A stretch of DNA of 64,000 nt from Rhabditoides inermis (lineage: Eukaryota > Nematoda > Chromadorea > Rhabditida > Rhabditidae). The translations under genes and the position numbers were made by a program. Positions 61,107 to 64,000 of the stretch are shown here, piece by piece. Under the pieces are notes generated by a model. That model was not told the DNA's origin, made no database searches, and was given only the letters and a program-made list of their open reading frames with translations. Each line of letters starts with the position of its first letter. Positions within the stretch are counted from its first letter, which is position 1. The stretch spans positions 748,501 to 812,500 of the forward strand of contig CAWZYM010000396.1 in assembly GCA_963966185.1 (NCBI GenBank), given 5' to 3'.

Positions 61107-63488
61107 AAGAGAGAAATGTACTGTGAGGGAATGGGAATGCAAAGTGCACTCTCGTCACTCGATCTGTCAGCGATGCGGCGAGGATTGGTCTGGGGAGCGC
61201 GCGAGACAAAGGAATAGTGCGCATCTGCGTGTCTGTCTGTCGGGAAATGGCGGGTTGTGAAACACAGAAAAGAGCGATCAGAGTGTGTCTCTGATATCAC
61301 ACCCCCACACACGAATAGAAGTTCTGGAAAAACACATGAGTGACGAACCTGCGTGTTGATGCGAGTGTCGTCAACCGGGCCGTCGAGACGCGTCTTCCCT
61401 TCCCTCAAATAGTTCAGTCAATCAGCCATTCCACCTGCGCACTCACCTGGCACTCGGTTTGATGAGCTGCTGTACGCTGGCGAAGGCGGGCGCCGGTCGC
61501 ACCGACAGATCGCATGGCTGGTCGTCCTCCTCCTCTGTCAACTCCACCTTCGTCGGCAGGATCGGCTTCGGCGCCGGCAGACCTGATACTAACATTGACT
61601 ACGGTACTCGACCGCATACCGTACCTGCGGGGAGGAATGGCCGAGTGAGAGCGGAGAAGGCGGCGGGAGGGGGTGCGAATCCGATGGAGGAGGAGGCGGT
61701 GGAGGAGGAGGAGGAGAAGGAGGGGGCGGCGGAGACGAGGCTGGCCGTGTCGGAGGCGGAGATGGCGGAGGCTGGGGAGCGCGGCGCCTTCCGCGATCCC
61801 TTCTCGCCCATGTCGCGCAGCAGCTGCGCCCGCGCCTTCTCCTCTGCAAGCTCTGTACTCACATTAGACATCTGTTAGAGTATCTGAGACATGTTGTTTG
61901 GAATTCGATGGCTTTCGTTTTTGCGCGTTCCCCCGCAGTGTCCCGCGCTCGCATACACAGTCCCACATTTCCATTAGCCAATTCGGATTCGAAACTCGCA
62001 TAGCATCCTGGCACAGCCTAATTGTTGTGTACGCTGTTGTGGCCGACGCGCAACCGGAGAGGCTAGAGAGCATTGCGATGGCGGAGAGATGAGACAGTGA
62101 GAGAACGGCTAGCGGGCGAGAGAGCGCGGCGAGACGAGAGGCGGCGAGACACGCGGCGTGCGGCTACCGTACCAAGAGATCGAGTTCGGTTTTCCGGAGA
62201 GGCGACGCGCTCGGAAAACCGGAAGATTCACACACACACACACAAGCATCGAATCATACACGAGAGGGCGAGAGAGCGGCGAGAGAGCGCGCGTGGGACG
62301 GAGAGGCAGACAAGACGCGATGGCGCAACGCCGGCGGATTACAAGAAACAGCGAGCCAACTTTGCCGGAGCGGATACAAGACGTGGATGAAGAAGCGATA
62401 CCGCCGGCCGGCTGCATTTGCAGGACGACAAGACAGAGAGGATCGACATGGGAAAGTAATACTCACCCATCTTGACGATGAGACTGGACTGCCTCGCCTC
62501 CTGAAGTGCCTGGTACTCGTTGACATGACACGAGCGCAGGTGCCGAATCATCCCCGTAGTGCTGAAATCATATGTTCACCATTCGTTCGCTGAAGAGAGA
62601 GAGAGAGAGAGAGAGATTTGTTTTCTTGCGGAGTCTTCTCCTGAATCGGCAAGTGTTCTCAAGCCGTGGCAACAAAGGTGGCGGTTCGTGAATGGCGACC
62701 GAGGCAAACAACAACTCAGCACGCGCTTCACTGCCTCCCCCTCAGCTATCCTCATGTCTCGATTCACCCGAAGATTCCCAACCACACCGGCACAATGACC
62801 GCATCGCGTATTCCATAGACTCCCCACCGACTCGCTTCACATACAACACCCATGAATAAGCGAGGCAGTGTTTTCGCCGAGCCGCCAGTCTCGCTACCGT
62901 ATCAGCAGCGCCTCTCTCTCTCTCTCGAAAACAAACATGCAGCTACGGTGGAAACGGAGACGTACCTGCTGTTGGTGGCTTTGATCTTCTTGCGGCATAG
63001 CTGGCACTCGGCCGCCTGCTCCTCGGGCGGCAGCTGGTCGAAGTACTTCCACACCTGAGACATGACAGCCAATACAATACTACAATAGCACAGATGCACA
63101 CAACACCGCCTCTCACTCTCACACTCACTCCTGATTCACGCCTGTTCGCCTGACACGCTACGCATCGACCACACATCGAGAGAGATTACTACAGTTGACG
63201 TGGGAGAGTCTACAGTCGGGGAGAGAGGGGGTGTACCTTGGCGGTCTTGAGGGTGGTTCCTCCGACGCGCGTCTTGCGGGGCGCCGAGGAGAGCTCCTTG
63301 GGTTGTTGCTGGAGCTGCTGCAACGCTGCCGCCTGCGACTGCTGGATCACGGACGCCATCTGAGCGAAACGGTAGGGCACGCACCGCCGGAATCCACCTA
63401 CCTGTGAGAGGTTGCCAATGCCCTGCGCCTGCAGCTGATTGGCAAAGGAGACGAAGCTGCCGAACGCGCCATGCGGTGAGAGCATCAT
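59529..63488 (-). CDS. BED-type zinc-finger protein with CtBP-binding and SUMO-type motifs
   Basis: Fourteen exons close in phase from Met at 63488 (63402-63488, 63237-63359, 62966-63054, 62467-62561, 61625-61852, 61447-61582, 61349-61403, 60614-60687, 60454-60567, 60187-60297, 60013-60136, 59887-59968, 59674-59761, 59529-59625), 500 aa; the frame stays open upstream, so an earlier start is possible. Residues 71-112 are a BED finger: VWKYFDQLPPEEQAAECQLC then HLRSCH (Cys87, Cys90, His107, His112). BED fingers bind DNA and derive from hAT-type transposases. A PCDLSVR motif (230-236) fits the PxDLS CtBP-recruitment consensus; VKDE (359-362) fits a SUMO site. The C-terminal third is helical (RPGFRSLIKLIAPSYRMPL, YFEAEIIPDLIQTLTNDIR) with no catalytic transposase residues evident. 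Probably a nuclear transcriptional repressor (inference). Confidence 0.82.
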
Positions 63489-64000
63489 CAGGGGATCGGG
63501 AGGAGGGGGAGAGGGCTGCGGCTGGCGGCGACCGCGGAAGCACTCGGCTGATCCCGGCTGCAAGAGAGATGCTGAGGCACTGTGTGAGGGTGTGGGTGTG
63601 TGTGTGTGTGTGGATGTGCGGTGCGTGAGTGTGCGAAACCAGCTACGGGGGCCCAGCCGGGGGCTATACATGCAACAACTGGCCACAATAGCATGTCTAT
63701 AAATAGGGGGCGGTCTGCGGTGGCGCGCGCCTGGGGCAATGCGAGAGAGAGAGGGGAGGGAGTGAGAGAGAGAGAGAGAGAGAGAGATGACCACGCAAGA
63801 TCCAGTCTCGAACCGGCAGGGGAGACGGTGGGAAAGACACATCTACAAGCATGCATCACAGCCGCTGCGGCAGCCACCGCCCCAAAAGGGCAGGTCGGCC
63901 AAATTCTGGTGAACGATCCGAGAAAAGAGAGGAGAGCGAATGCAGATGACTCGCACTACGGTAAGAGAGGGGATATCAATTACACATACACCAAACATTC
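63489..64000 (-). promoter_or_regulatory. 5' flank of the BED gene
   Basis: Open frame continues upstream of 63488 to an acceptor-like TTGCAG at about 63560 on the minus strand, so more 5' coding sequence is possible. A (GT)n run at ~63595-63612 and a GA run at ~63763-63787 lie beyond it. Confidence 0.35.

Overview
This is a window of a nematode nuclear genome, very probably a free-living rhabditid or diplogastrid-type species. The evidence is GC-rich exons cut by many short GT-AG introns with TTTCAG-like acceptors, candidate trans-splice acceptors just upstream of start codons, and nematode gene families (LIN-14, a FLP-7-type neuropeptide precursor, DHS-28, troponin I). As far as I recall, the Caenorhabditis elegans counterparts lin-14, dhs-28, flp-7 and unc-27/tni are X-linked, so this is plausibly X-derived sequence (inference). 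Gene models were built by hand from splice sites and reading-frame phase. Where every phase closes, the protein length is quoted.

Layout. 1-3000: upstream sequence with a 22-bp-terminal-repeat minisatellite element. 3041-7715 (+): lin-14-like BEN-domain heterochronic regulator, followed by an ~880-nt 3' UTR with four lin-4-type seed sites. 9179-11998 (+): dhs-28-like peroxisomal SDR-SCP2 protein. 12299-16197 (-): carotenoid oxygenase with a signal peptide and a long Thr-rich tail, convergent with dhs-28. 17745-19876 (-): flp-7-like precursor with eight identical peptides on modular exons. 20629-26808 (-): 21-exon Mieap/SPATA18-like gene. 27860-28130: broken copy of the last two exons of a lipase gene. 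29071-31566 (+): unrecognised gene whose phases do not all close. 32295-32792 (+): fragmentary unrecognised gene.

33208-35065 and 35257-37313 (-): tandem acid-lipase paralogues; the first has a full catalytic triad, the second has Ala in place of the nucleophile Ser. 38520-41443 (+): MFSD8/CLN7-like lysosomal transporter. 42154-42457: near-perfect 106-bp inverted repeat. 43988-45284 and 46885-48966 (+): tandem troponin I genes with nucleotide-identical central exons. 49459-52143 (-): cation-diffusion-facilitator transporter with two NPF motifs and a 330-bp (TAA)n tract in an intron. 52646-57247 (+): TBC-SH3-RUN Rab GAP of the SGSM3 type. 57600-58780 (+): small secreted DOMON protein. 59529-63488 (-): BED zinc-finger protein with a CtBP-type motif.

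There is no operon-like clustering of one pathway. The genes serve separate roles: developmental timing, peroxisomal beta-oxidation, carotenoid cleavage, peptide signalling, lysosomal lipid and transport functions, muscle thin filament, and Rab trafficking. Introns and gaps are rich in GA/CT microsatellites, terminal-repeat elements and tRNA-derived SINE-like copies.
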